A stretch of DNA of 64,000 bases from Phycisphaerae bacterium (GTDB lineage Bacteria > Planctomycetota > Phycisphaerae > Phycisphaerales > Phycisphaeraceae). Of this stretch, positions 44,001 through 50,857 are shown one piece after another (within the stretch, counting starts at the first letter, position 1; each line of letters starts with the position of its first letter). The translations under genes and the position numbers were made by a program. The notes under the pieces were generated by a model. That model did no database searches, was not told where the DNA came from, and saw nothing but the letters and a program-made list of their open reading frames with translations. The DNA is taken from NCBI GenBank assembly GCA_030425705.1, contig JAUHZU010000011.1:1-64000 (forward strand). Reading direction: 5' to 3'.

Positions 44001-44287
44001 CCGCCGAGCCGGTTGTGCTGGTCATCACCTACGACGGCGCGAACCTCAAGACCTACCGCAACGCGGTCGCCGAGCTAAACCAGGCCGTTACCGGCTTATT
44101 GGACAACTGGGCTGACACGATGCCCCTGTTCCTGGGCAACGCGCTCGACGCCAGCCACCCCTGGCTCGGCACGATCGACGAACTGGCGATCTACAACCGT
44201 GCGTTCACCGCCGCACAGGCCGGATCGGTCACCGGCGACGGGACCGTCGTCACCCCCGGCAGCGTGGTCTGGGACGAACTCGACTAG
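41036..44287 (+). CDS. Giant PilX/GspK-like minor pilin with beta-solenoid and LamG domains
   Basis: A 1083-residue protein, last of the minor-pilin operon. Residues 20-45 are a PilX/GspK-like membrane helix (TGAAMLLVVIALAVAAILSL) without a classical GFTLIE site. About 60-145 is a stem with small beta part. About 149-350 is an alpha/beta domain (LLLIAGNGNSPSATDREKRD, then WGYTVTVLDD). About 400-640 holds short repeats (LTLDNGS, LTINNGS, IIINDGA) like a polymer-forming beta-solenoid. LamG/concanavalin-like folds occupy about 655-860 and 880-1060. The first LamG strand HWRLDDTATG seems to lie before the solenoid. It is a plausible pilus-tip adhesin. Confidence 0.8.
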   Translation: MAGETPLDPARRAYRSSRRHTGAAMLLVVIALAVAAILSLTFLRSSGPTMAIASNNDRKARARAIAESGLSMAVKHVQSSADWRTEHTSGQWMADIPIDGGTIAVYGVDEDGDLTDDNTDPVLLSVVATFEGVTHRVSARVTAATGESKNLLLIAGNGNSPSATDREKRDLFESWGYTVTVLDDRASQSAYDAALVGQNVVYVSEEVSSGNVNSKLRSTSVGVVNDEPFLHDDFRVSTGHARRDNRTTSIDIGDNSHYITSVFSVGVLEIYTSSDRIRSNSYTQCAGAQTLGDAPGGSTEPVLTAVETGAALTSGTAAGRRVMFPAGDGFRVTNLTEDGLTLLQRALEWAAAGTDPDSDEPVLVAHYEFDPVMLEPILIGHWRLDDTATGTGGAVRIGDDLTLDNNSYIDAYNSDNGDYGPGNRHLHADITSNTTSSNNITIDGGTVYADIRVGSGANPNDVIQYQSGGSITGSASAQSVNAEIINYGTPSGFGNHTGHETYDGVTTTWSSDKHFNNLTLENGAQVRVSGDVSVRVSGNLTLEDGDIILNPGATLTLWVNKNITLDNGSTINDDTSRPGDLTILQYGNNRNLTIDDGTIVGAVHVASDLTINNGSAIYGSVIAGDDIIINDGAIHADTATNPPSDGSSLSPPLARDETVHNNDGTVNGALGAQAGPIGNAFFFDGDDDYVEFPHLPEYALDGGTFACWFNTDTLSGRQGLFSKDSTDFDTGGHFSVFVENSRVRVRMQSTSASYWVESGTIQTNRWYHIMFAWGPGGMVLYLDGVEVDTHPYVGGLSTSSGGTGNFEPIVLGGNAWQSGNLVATPVKDFFSGYLDDLRIYSERLTAEQAIDLYNGLEPSPQASKAIITDSSGFGDPLDLGVADTSHVTWADGEMTFTGETIAQSLEPATKITDALQATGEFTAVIRFTPANPGTTSIPSRIFGIASSSAQRNLMLGQDGSAYTARLRTTSTGSSGTINPEFASGDVLSPAEPVVLVITYDGANLKTYRNAVAELNQAVTGLLDNWADTMPLFLGNALDASHPWLGTIDELAIYNRAFTAAQAGSVTGDGTVVTPGSVVWDELD

Positions 44288-44317
44288 CCCGGCCCGCTAC
44301 AACACCCGCCGCTCGCG

Positions 44318-44323
44318 TATGCT
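44318..44323 (+). promoter_or_regulatory. -10-like box 6 bp before the PfkB kinase start
   Basis: TATGCT, then GTGGCC, then the ATG at 44330; no ribosome-binding site. A GTG at 44324 directly after the hexamer is also in frame but would be upstream of the expected transcript start. Confidence 0.5.
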
Positions 44324-44329
44324 GTGGCC

Positions 44330-45274
44330 ATGCCCGGACCCGACGCCATCGTCTGTGGTTCATGCGTCATGGACCTGCTCTGCACGCCGGTCGCGCTCAA
44401 TACGCCTATTGGCGCGGGGGCGCTGCACGCGGTCCGGCCGCCCCTCGCCGTGCCCGGCGGCATCACCAGCAACGCCGGCATCGCCATGCGCCGGCTCGGG
44501 CTCCGCGTGGGCGTGGCGTCCTACGTCGGCGACGACCCGTGGGGCCGGCTGCTCCGCGAGACGCTCCAACGCGAGGGCGTCGACACCGCGCGGCTGGTCA
44601 CACACCCCGACGCGCCCACCAGCACCACTATCGTCCTGATCGATGACGCCGGCGAACGCAGCTTCCTCCACGCCCAGGGCGCACCGAAGGCGATCGACGC
44701 CGGCTTCTTCCTCGATGACCCGGGCCGGTGGCGCGGGGCCGGCTGGGTGCTGCTCGGCTACTACCCGCTGCTGCCCAACCTCATCGACGACCTGCCCGAG
44801 GCCATGCGCGGGCTGCAGGCGCTCGGCTGCAAGACCGCGCTCGACAGCGCCGGCGGCGGCACGCGGGGTGGTACCCTGGCCGGCCTCGCGCCGACCCTGC
44901 CGTACCTGGACCTCTACATCCCCTCGCGCGACGAGGCCCACACCCAGACCGGTGAGGACGACCCCGAACGCATGCTCCGGCGCTACCGCGAGGCCGGGGC
45001 CGCCGGGCTGCTGGGCATCAAGCTCGGCGGGGCGGACGGCGTCCTGCTCAGCCCCGCATCGGACCAGTTCCACCATGCGCCAAGCGACACGCCGCCCGGG
45101 CCTGTCGTCGATACCACCGGCGCGGGCGACTGCTTCCTCGCCGGCCTCATCGCCGGGCTGTCGCAAGGCATGCTGCTGCCGAATGCCGCCGCGTTGGGAT
45201 GCACCACCGCCGCGCAGTCCGTCACCGCGATGGGCGGCTGGGCCGGCGTGGAGGTTGCAGACACAGCGCAGTAA
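44330..45274 (+). CDS. PfkB-family carbohydrate kinase
   Basis: A 314-residue ribokinase-fold sugar kinase. N-terminal GGITSNAGIAMRRLG (GG dipeptide and substrate loop), lid region SYVGDDPWGRLLRETL and the anion-hole/catalytic motif VVDTTGAGDCFLAGLIAG (catalytic Asp in GAGD) are all intact. The substrate could be ribose, fructose, a nucleoside or 2-keto-3-deoxygluconate. The gene has its own leaderless-type promoter although it follows the pilin operon by 42 bp. Confidence 0.9.
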   Translation: MPGPDAIVCGSCVMDLLCTPVALNTPIGAGALHAVRPPLAVPGGITSNAGIAMRRLGLRVGVASYVGDDPWGRLLRETLQREGVDTARLVTHPDAPTSTTIVLIDDAGERSFLHAQGAPKAIDAGFFLDDPGRWRGAGWVLLGYYPLLPNLIDDLPEAMRGLQALGCKTALDSAGGGTRGGTLAGLAPTLPYLDLYIPSRDEAHTQTGEDDPERMLRRYREAGAAGLLGIKLGGADGVLLSPASDQFHHAPSDTPPGPVVDTTGAGDCFLAGLIAGLSQGMLLPNAAALGCTTAAQSVTAMGGWAGVEVADTAQ

Positions 45275-45303
45275 AGCACGGCCGAGGTAACGGCCGCGCT
45301 TTA
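45272..45303. terminator. Bidirectional terminator between PfkB kinase and ndk
   Basis: TAAAGCACGGCC (45272-45283) and GGCCGCGCTTTA (45292-45303) pair at 11 of 12 positions around an 8-nt loop. The A-rich and T-rich ends serve convergent transcripts on both strands. It includes the TAA stop of the kinase gene. Confidence 0.75.
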
Positions 45304-45341
45304 GAGACTCAACATGCTTGAGCGCGAATTCGCGCCGCTGT

Positions 45342-45803
45342 TTAGAGGTCCGACGGGTCGTAGACCCACTGGTTGACCGTGCGGTCGTAGTCGCACAACT
45401 CGCCGTCCTTGAACCAAAGCTTCAGCTCGCGTTCGGCCGAGGACTCGCTGTCGCTGCCGTGGATCAGGTTGTTGCCGCCGGACATCCCGAAGTCGCCGCG
45501 GATGGTGCCCGCGTCCGCCTTCTGCCCGTTGGTCGCGCCGATCAGGTTCCGGCAGACCGCGATCGCGTTCACACCCTTCACCGCCAGCACCAGCACCGGC
45601 GAGCTGGTCACAAAGCCCAGCAGCCCCTCGAAGAACGGCTTCTCCTTGTGCTCCGCGTAGTGCTGCTCGGCCACGTCGCGCGGGACCATCATCATCTTCG
45701 CGCCGACCACGGTCAGCCCCTTCCGCTCGATCCGAGCGAGCACCTCGCCCATGAGCCCACGCTGCACGGCATCGGGTTTCAGAAACAATAGGGTGGTCTG
45801 CAT
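45342..45803 (-). CDS. ndk: Nucleoside diphosphate kinase
   Basis: A 153-residue enzyme equilibrating NTPs and NDPs. It has TLLFLKPDAVQRGLMGEVLA, the G-x-x-N-x-x-H-G-S-D signature GNNLIHGSDSESSAERE with the phosphorylated histidine, and the Kpn-loop region FFEGLLGFVTSSPV. Slightly longer than the E. coli enzyme at the C-terminus. GAGG 7 nt before the ATG. The GATNGQKADAGTIRGDFG segment is also standard. Confidence 0.97.
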   Translation of the reverse strand: MQTTLLFLKPDAVQRGLMGEVLARIERKGLTVVGAKMMMVPRDVAEQHYAEHKEKPFFEGLLGFVTSSPVLVLAVKGVNAIAVCRNLIGATNGQKADAGTIRGDFGMSGGNNLIHGSDSESSAERELKLWFKDGELCDYDRTVNQWVYDPSDL

Positions 45804-45867
45804 CGGTCGCCTCGTTTCGTAGGAAAGAACAGGTCAAAATCGGGGCGGGGAGTATAGCGTTTCTCCG

Positions 45868-46689
45868 CTAGGGCCGGGGGCCTGCGCCCCGATCGACCGG
45901 CGTGACCCGGACGAGCATGAATACTTCGTGGTACTGCTGGGGGTCGCCCGCCTGCGCCCGCCACTGCGTTAGTCCGCCGACGACGTAGTCCCGGCCCGTC
46001 TCGATCGTCGCGGTGTAGGCCGCCTGATCGTCCTCCGCGATCGCCTCCCAGGCCGGCGGCCCGAGGTAGGCTTCCACGCCTGGGACGTCCTGCGCATCGG
46101 CCTCTGCATAGCCCGCTCGGATCAGCGGTGTCACCTCAAGCGTGATGCCGCCGGCCGGCGAGGACGAGGCGCGGAACTGGGCCATCTCGGTCAGCGGCGG
46201 GACGCACCCGTGCTCGCTCACGTAGCCGTAAGACTCACCCGCTCGGTAGACGGCCATGGAAAAAATCCACCCCTGTCCGTCCTCGACCTCGATGCGGTTT
46301 GAGCTGTAGAGCATGGTGTCGCAGAGGTGGTCCAGCCCGCGGATGAACAGCGCCGGGTCGTCGGTTGCGAGAAGCGCGACACGCATGTTTTCAGCCTGAT
46401 GGTCGTTCGCCATCGGCACCGGCTTCCCGGTGATCAGGTCATCGATGGCGTCCAGCGACACCACTTCGGTGACGGGGGCGATGACCGCCACCCAGAAATC
46501 CTGCGGGCGGAGGATCACGTGGTCGCGTTCGTCGTAGAAGCAGCCGAGGGTGACGGTTTCGATGGCATAGCGCTGCGCCATGGTGGATCCGGTCTCGGCG
46601 GCTTCGGTGGCGATGCCCTCCGGTGATCGGCAGCCCGTCAGCAGCAGCGTGGCCCCAATGAAACCAGCCAGAATGAATCGCGTTCGCAT
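45868..46689 (-). CDS. Hypothetical lipoprotein
   Basis: A 273-residue protein with signal peptide and lipobox LLLTGC at about residue 20. The mature part is alpha/beta with no domain I recognise; segments such as VTLGCFYDERDHVILRPQDF and RDYVVGGLTQWRAQAG are distinctive. It has three further cysteines that could form disulfides. GGGAG lies 7 nt before the ATG. Probably a single gene. Confidence 0.65.
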   Translation of the reverse strand: MRTRFILAGFIGATLLLTGCRSPEGIATEAAETGSTMAQRYAIETVTLGCFYDERDHVILRPQDFWVAVIAPVTEVVSLDAIDDLITGKPVPMANDHQAENMRVALLATDDPALFIRGLDHLCDTMLYSSNRIEVEDGQGWIFSMAVYRAGESYGYVSEHGCVPPLTEMAQFRASSSPAGGITLEVTPLIRAGYAEADAQDVPGVEAYLGPPAWEAIAEDDQAAYTATIETGRDYVVGGLTQWRAQAGDPQQYHEVFMLVRVTPVDRGAGPRP

Positions 46690-46826
46690 CGCGGAGCTCC
46701 CTGGTGGCCATAGAACGTATTTTTATCGCTTAGGCCCGGGTCCTGCCTTGAAAAATTGCCACGAATCCGGCCGGTTCCGCATGGGCCGTTATCCTATGGT
46801 TCATTCAACCCCTCACCGGACCCGCC

Positions 46827-47588
46827 ATGCCGCCGGCCGACGAACCTGCAACCCCAACGCCCAGCCAAGCGCCCGACGTGCCGCTTCGTGTCCGCGCCGG
46901 GCGGGTGGTGTTCGCCACGGGCGCGGTGGTGTTTGCGGGTGTGTTGGGCTGGACGACTTGGCAGTCGTTCGAACGCGACTCCGACCCGCCCGCGCTGGCT
47001 GCGCTCGAAGCGGTAGACGCCACGGCAGGCATCGTGCACGACGCGCAAGCCCCGGCCGGCACTCTGCCTGCGGTGTCGTGGCCGACGCTGCCCGCGGTCG
47101 GCAGCACTACCTCGACGTCCAGCACGGCACTACCTACGCAGGCCATGCTCAACGCCTCGGTCTTGTTGGCGACGTCACCCGCGCACCCCAGCCAGACCCG
47201 CGCCGCTGACCTCATCGTCGATGGCCAACCCTGGACTGGGCCGACGTTCGACGGCCGACCCATCCGCCCGGTCCGCACCGTCACGATGCGCACCACTGCC
47301 TACAGCCCCGACGCGCGCTCCTGCGGCAAGTGGGCCGACGGCATCACCGCCTCGGGCATGAGCGTCTGGACCAACGGCATGAAACTCGCCGCCGCCGACC
47401 CGTCCCTCCCCTTCGGCACGATCCTTACCGTGCCCGGCTACAACGACGGCCAACCCATCCCCGTCCTCGACCGCGGCGGCGCGATCAAGGGCAACCGCCT
47501 GGACCTCCTCTACCCCACCCACGACATCGCACTGCAGTGGGGCGTGCAGGACCTGGAAGTCGTCGTGTGGGAGTTCGCGGACGAGTAG
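46827..47588 (+). CDS. Membrane-anchored 3D-domain protein
   Basis: A 253-residue protein. One membrane helix near residues 26-47 (VVFATGAVVFAGVLGWTTW) and a Thr/Ser/Ala-rich linker precede the C-terminal 3D domain (about 150-253). The domain carries TAYSPDARSCGKWADG, the conserved aspartates in AAADPSLPFGT, VLDRGGAI and RLDLLYP, and ends near the C-terminus. The 3D domain is the double-psi-barrel catalytic part of MltA-like and Rpf-like murein enzymes, so a peptidoglycan-linked role is inferred. It ends 22 bp before a family A REP. Confidence 0.82.
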   Translation: MPPADEPATPTPSQAPDVPLRVRAGRVVFATGAVVFAGVLGWTTWQSFERDSDPPALAALEAVDATAGIVHDAQAPAGTLPAVSWPTLPAVGSTTSTSSTALPTQAMLNASVLLATSPAHPSQTRAADLIVDGQPWTGPTFDGRPIRPVRTVTMRTTAYSPDARSCGKWADGITASGMSVWTNGMKLAAADPSLPFGTILTVPGYNDGQPIPVLDRGGAIKGNRLDLLYPTHDIALQWGVQDLEVVVWEFADE

Positions 47589-47609
47589 GGTGGTGTCGAT
47601 GGCTCGGCC

Positions 47610-47647
47610 GTAGGGTGGGTGGAGCGAGTCCGCGAGCGATACCCACC
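47610..47647 (+). repeat. Family A REP, single unit downstream of the RAYT
   Basis: A 38-nt unit with GTAG head, GGTGGGT and ACCCACC arms (7-bp stem), and a loop holding the direct repeat GCGAG-TCC-GCGAG. It is identical, in inverted orientation, to 48275-48312, so the transposase gene lies between perfect 38-bp inverted repeats. Confidence 0.95.
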
Positions 47648-47664
47648 GCGACCAAGCAACACGG

Positions 47665-48192
47665 TCAATCGAGACCAAGCCTGCATTCTCGCGCAACAAC
47701 CTCCCAATCCGGCATCCGCCAACCTTCTTCAAGAAAACGATGGATCGATGAGTGCGGCCAATCCGTCACGCGTTTCACATGGCCGTGCTTGACCGGATTG
47801 TAATGGATGTAGTTGACGTGCTGTTCCAGATCGTCTTCGTCACGGATCAGGTGTTCCCAGAAGCGGCGCTGCCAGATGCCGCGCTCACCTTTCGATTTGC
47901 GGCTAGAAGATACCTGCTCGCCCTTTGGTAGAGACCGGCTGAACGCGGATTTGAGTTGTTGGATGATCGTTGAGAACTTGTTGCTGCCTGGCGGGAGCGA
48001 CAGGATACAGTGTAGGTGGTCGGGCAGGATGACGATGGCGGGCAGATCGAAGGTGTGCCTGTCGCGGACATGGTCGATGGCGTTGCGCAGTTCGTCGATG
48101 TGGTCCGTCAGCAGTGTTTGTCTGCGGTCCAGCAGGCATAGCGTCAGGAAGTACATCCCGCCCGTGCGGTAAAGACGTCGGTAGTTAGGCAT
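47665..48192 (-). CDS. REP-associated tyrosine transposase (RAYT), IS200-like
   Basis: A 175-residue Y1 single-strand transposase. MPNYRRLYRTGGMYFLTLCL opens the fold. The metal-binding H-x-H is in ILPDHLHCILSLPPGSN, and the catalytic tyrosine is in HVNYIHYNPVKHGHV. WQRRFWEHLIRDEDD is the usual RAYT segment. RAYTs bind and cut their cognate REP hairpins and are normally single-copy domesticated elements. Both sides carry family A REPs. The start at 48192 is the family start; the frame stays open upstream through the REP pair to 48366. Confidence 0.93.
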   Translation of the reverse strand: MPNYRRLYRTGGMYFLTLCLLDRRQTLLTDHIDELRNAIDHVRDRHTFDLPAIVILPDHLHCILSLPPGSNKFSTIIQQLKSAFSRSLPKGEQVSSSRKSKGERGIWQRRFWEHLIRDEDDLEQHVNYIHYNPVKHGHVKRVTDWPHSSIHRFLEEGWRMPDWEVVARECRLGLD

Positions 48193-48205
48193 GTCTAATC
48201 CGGTC

Positions 48206-48312
48206 GTCAGGGTGGGTGGAGGCCGTCCTCGGCCGATACCCACCGCGATGAAACGAATATGTTTGGAAGCGTCCGGTGGGTATCGCTCGCGGACTCGCTC
48301 CACCCACCCTAC
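48206..48312. repeat. Family A REP pair upstream of the RAYT
   Basis: Two inverted units: 48206-48244 (diverged, 39 nt, head GTCAG and a changed loop) and 48275-48312 (38 nt, perfect copy of 47610-47647). The flanking GGTGGGT/ACCCACC arms are kept in both. The pair lies directly in front of the transposase gene, within 14 bp of its ATG, where a hairpin or bound transposase could affect its expression. Confidence 0.93.
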
Positions 48313-48368
48313 GCGATTGCTATGTTTTAGTAGTACGTAGTTTTGCACGTACTGGTTATGTTTCAAGA

Positions 48369-48593
48369 TTAATCTGAATGATCATCAGCCAACTTGCTGA
48401 TGATGGCGTTGACGTACTTACTTCCGATACGTTCTTGAAAATCCGCTATCGCGAAAAGAAGCACTGGAACAATTATCAGATAGCTCCACAAAGGAGGAGT
48501 ACAGAGCAGCGCGAACCTAATCATAAGGATCGCAAACAGTAACAACAAGCAGGTGAGGTTTGCGATCTCATACTTTGTCGTGGGATTTTGCAT
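48369..48593 (-). CDS. Small AT-rich membrane protein coupled to TetR
   Basis: A 74-residue protein with two hydrophobic segments (LTCLLLLFAILMIRFALLC and LWSYLIIVPVLLFAIADF) and a charged C-terminus. No family is recognised. Its ATG is one base after the TGA of the TetR gene (TGAGATG), so it is probably translated by reinitiation and co-expressed with the regulator. Composition is AT-rich compared with TetR. It could be an accessory to the divergent RND pump or an unrelated passenger. Confidence 0.6.
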   Translation of the reverse strand: MQNPTTKYEIANLTCLLLLFAILMIRFALLCTPPLWSYLIIVPVLLFAIADFQERIGSKYVNAIISKLADDHSD

Positions 48594-48594
48594 C

Positions 48595-49317
48595 TCACCC
48601 CTTCGTCGGCGCGACGGCTTCCAGCAGGTGCAAGAGGATGTCGTCGAGGGTACCGTGGAGGATCTGCATGCGGCCGGCGATGGCGAGGGTGGCCAGGCCG
48701 TGTAGGGCGATCCAGTACCGGCCGGCGAGCTGGCGGGTCTCGGTTTCGAGCCGGTCGCCGGTCAGGCCGTGGGCCTGGAGGCGTTCGCGGACGACGCCGT
48801 GCAGGCACTGGAACCCGCCGTGCATGATGGCGTCGAAGCGGTCGTCGTCGGCCTCGACGGGGGTGTCAAACATGAGGCGGTAGAGGTTGGGGTGTTCGAC
48901 CGCGAACTGGACGTAGGCGCGAGCCCCGCCGAACCAGTGCTCGGGACACCGGCCGATGTCGCTGTCGGGCAGGTCGCGGGTGGCGGGGGACTGCTCGCGG
49001 TGGGCGTGGCAGGCGGCGGAGCAGGTTTCGTGGATGATCTCGAATCCCTTGGCGACCATCGCGCGCTGGAGGCCGGGCTGTCCGTCGATGTAGGTGTAGA
49101 GGGTCATCGCGCCGACGCCGAGCTCACGGGCGACGCGCCGCATGGTGAGGGCGTCGGGCCCTTCCTCGCGGAGCAGGTGCATGGCCAGGCCGATGATCAT
49201 GGCCCGCCGCTGGTCGCGGTCGGCGTCCTTCCAGTCCTCGGGGCTGGGGATCATCCCTAGCACGGGGGGCGGGGCGGGCTCGTTGCCTGGGGCGGGATGG
49301 TGGGTGATCTGGGCCAT
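48595..49317 (-). CDS. TetR-family transcriptional regulator
   Basis: A 240-residue repressor. A 35-residue disordered N-terminus precedes the helix-turn-helix (ALTMRRVARELGVGAMTLYTYIDG). The C-terminal ligand domain (ARAYVQFAVEHPNLYRLMFDTP) resembles WHG/TetR_C_13-type domains. It is divergent from the RND efflux pair with two operator-like palindromes between, so it is likely the local efflux repressor. The start at 49317 has no ribosome site; TACAAT lies 10 bp upstream, so it may be nearly leaderless. A longer frame reaches 49419 but would include the operators. Confidence 0.88.
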   Translation of the reverse strand: MAQITHHPAPGNEPAPPPVLGMIPSPEDWKDADRDQRRAMIIGLAMHLLREEGPDALTMRRVARELGVGAMTLYTYIDGQPGLQRAMVAKGFEIIHETCSAACHAHREQSPATRDLPDSDIGRCPEHWFGGARAYVQFAVEHPNLYRLMFDTPVEADDDRFDAIMHGGFQCLHGVVRERLQAHGLTGDRLETETRQLAGRYWIALHGLATLAIAGRMQILHGTLDDILLHLLEAVAPTKG

Positions 49318-49364
49318 GTGTGTGTGGATTGTATCGGGCGGCTTGACCGGGGAGTTGGGGGTTC

Positions 49365-49401
49365 GTACAGTGTACCACTTCGTATCGTACGGCGTACGAT
49401 A
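49365..49401. promoter_or_regulatory. Tandem TetR-type operators
   Basis: Two dyads share the core GTAC-N3-GTAC: 49365-49375 (GTACAGTGTAC) and 49387-49397. The second extends to the perfect 19-nt palindrome TATCGTACGGCGTACGATA (49383-49401). Their centres are 22 bp apart, two helical turns, so two repressor dimers could bind on one face of the DNA. The sites lie between the TetR start and the efflux operon start. Confidence 0.8.
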
Positions 49402-49450
49402 TTTTTTGAACCCTACCACCTACAGGTGACCCCGGGAACGAGGCGGCGCA

Positions 49451-50764
49451 ATGGCGGACTCCAAGCTGGCAAAACTATGGGCCTCGACGGCCTGGCTCGG
49501 CGCGTTGGCCGGGGCCCTGGTCCTGGCGCTGACGGCAGCGGGGGCGGTGTACCTGGTGATGAGCCGGCAGTACGGCGAGCGCTTCGACAAGGCCGTGCAG
49601 GTGTCGGTGGACGAGCAGGTCGCCGCGATGGCGCAGGCCCCGCAGGGCGCGCCGCCGACGGCGGTGGTGACGGCGGAGGTCCGGCTGGAGACGGTGCAGA
49701 ACCGGGTCCGCGTGATCGGCCGGCTTCGGCCGGTTCGGCGGGCGACGGTGGCGTCGCAGGTCGAGGGCCGGGTGCAGGAGGTGCGGGTCGATGTCGGGGC
49801 GGAACTCGTAGGCGGGGAGACGGTGATTGCGGTGGTGGACGACGTGTGGGCCAAGCTCGCGGTCGAGCAGGCCGAGGCAGACCTGTCGGCCGCGGAGGCG
49901 CGTGCCGCGCAGAGCGCCCGCGAGTTGGCGCACCTGGAGACACTCGCACAACGCAACGCGTCGGACCAGCGCGCGATCGACGACGCCCGCGCCGCGGCCG
50001 AGGCGGACGCGGCGGAAGTCCTGGCCTACAGCGCCGCACTGCACCGGGCCGAGGAAACGGCAGACCGCGTGACGATTGTCGCGCCGTTTGACGGCGTGGT
50101 GACCGCGAAGGTGGCCGAGGTCGGGCAGTGGCTCGAGCCCGGCGGCGCCGTGGTCGAGATGCTGTCGACCGGCGAGATCGACGCGGTGGTCGATGTGCCC
50201 GAACTGCGGATCGGCGCGGTGCGGACCGGGATGCCCATCGATGTCGAGGTCGAGGCGCTCGGCCAAACGCTGACGGGTACGGTCGTCGCGCTGAACCCAG
50301 ACGGCAACAACGCGGCCCGGACGTTCCCCGTAAAGGTGCGTCTGGACAACCCCGACGGGGCGCTGAAGGTGGGCATGAGCGCGGTCGCGCTGGTGCCGGT
50401 GACCGAACGGGTGGAGCATGTGCTGGTCCCGCGGGACGCGGTGAGCTTCACGCCGCAGGGGGCGCAGGTATGGGTCACGATGGTGATGCCCGGCTCGCCG
50501 GCGGACGCGCTGCCGGTGGCGATGCCGATCGATGTGAACGTCCTGTTCGGGCAGGGGAGCGACTTCGCCGTCGAGCCCCTGCCGAAGATGGAGGGCATGT
50601 CGCTGAGGGCGGGCATGTCCGTCGTGGTCGAGGGGGCCGAGCAGCTCTGGCCGACACGCCCGGTGATCATCGGGATGCCGCCGACGAACCTGCGTGCCGG
50701 CGGGGGGGCCCCGGTCGCTCAGGAAAACCCCGACACCGACCCCGTCGTCGAGGCGGGCAGCTAA
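49451..50764 (+). CDS. RND efflux periplasmic adaptor (membrane fusion protein)
   Basis: A 437-residue HlyD/AcrA-like protein. One N-terminal membrane helix (LGALAGALVLALTAAGAVYLVM) rather than a lipobox. The lipoyl half-motifs TVASQVEGRVQEVRVDVGAEL and RVTIVAPFDGVVTAKVAEVG flank a coiled-coil hairpin (about 130-190). Beta-barrel and membrane-proximal parts follow. It links the RND pump to an outer-membrane channel, which is not encoded here. GAGG 8 nt before the ATG. First gene after the TetR operators. Confidence 0.92.
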   Translation: MADSKLAKLWASTAWLGALAGALVLALTAAGAVYLVMSRQYGERFDKAVQVSVDEQVAAMAQAPQGAPPTAVVTAEVRLETVQNRVRVIGRLRPVRRATVASQVEGRVQEVRVDVGAELVGGETVIAVVDDVWAKLAVEQAEADLSAAEARAAQSARELAHLETLAQRNASDQRAIDDARAAAEADAAEVLAYSAALHRAEETADRVTIVAPFDGVVTAKVAEVGQWLEPGGAVVEMLSTGEIDAVVDVPELRIGAVRTGMPIDVEVEALGQTLTGTVVALNPDGNNAARTFPVKVRLDNPDGALKVGMSAVALVPVTERVEHVLVPRDAVSFTPQGAQVWVTMVMPGSPADALPVAMPIDVNVLFGQGSDFAVEPLPKMEGMSLRAGMSVVVEGAEQLWPTRPVIIGMPPTNLRAGGGAPVAQENPDTDPVVEAGS

Positions 50765-50857
50765 GCCCACGCACGGGTGCGTCCTATCCGGTGCACCGCC
50801 GAACCCTGTTTGATTCCGGAATCCCCCAACCGCATCAGCCCCGCGAGCGACACGCCC

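Noticed and set aside
47610-48312. CRISPR-like or phage attachment structure around the RAYT
   Set aside because: Units are inverted, palindromic and dispersed rather than direct repeats with unique spacers; the transposase identity explains them.
49372-49405. A specific -35/-10 pair for the efflux operon
   Set aside because: Several poor combinations fit around the operators (TATCGT, TACGAT, TATTTT) and none has a convincing -35, so no promoter is called.
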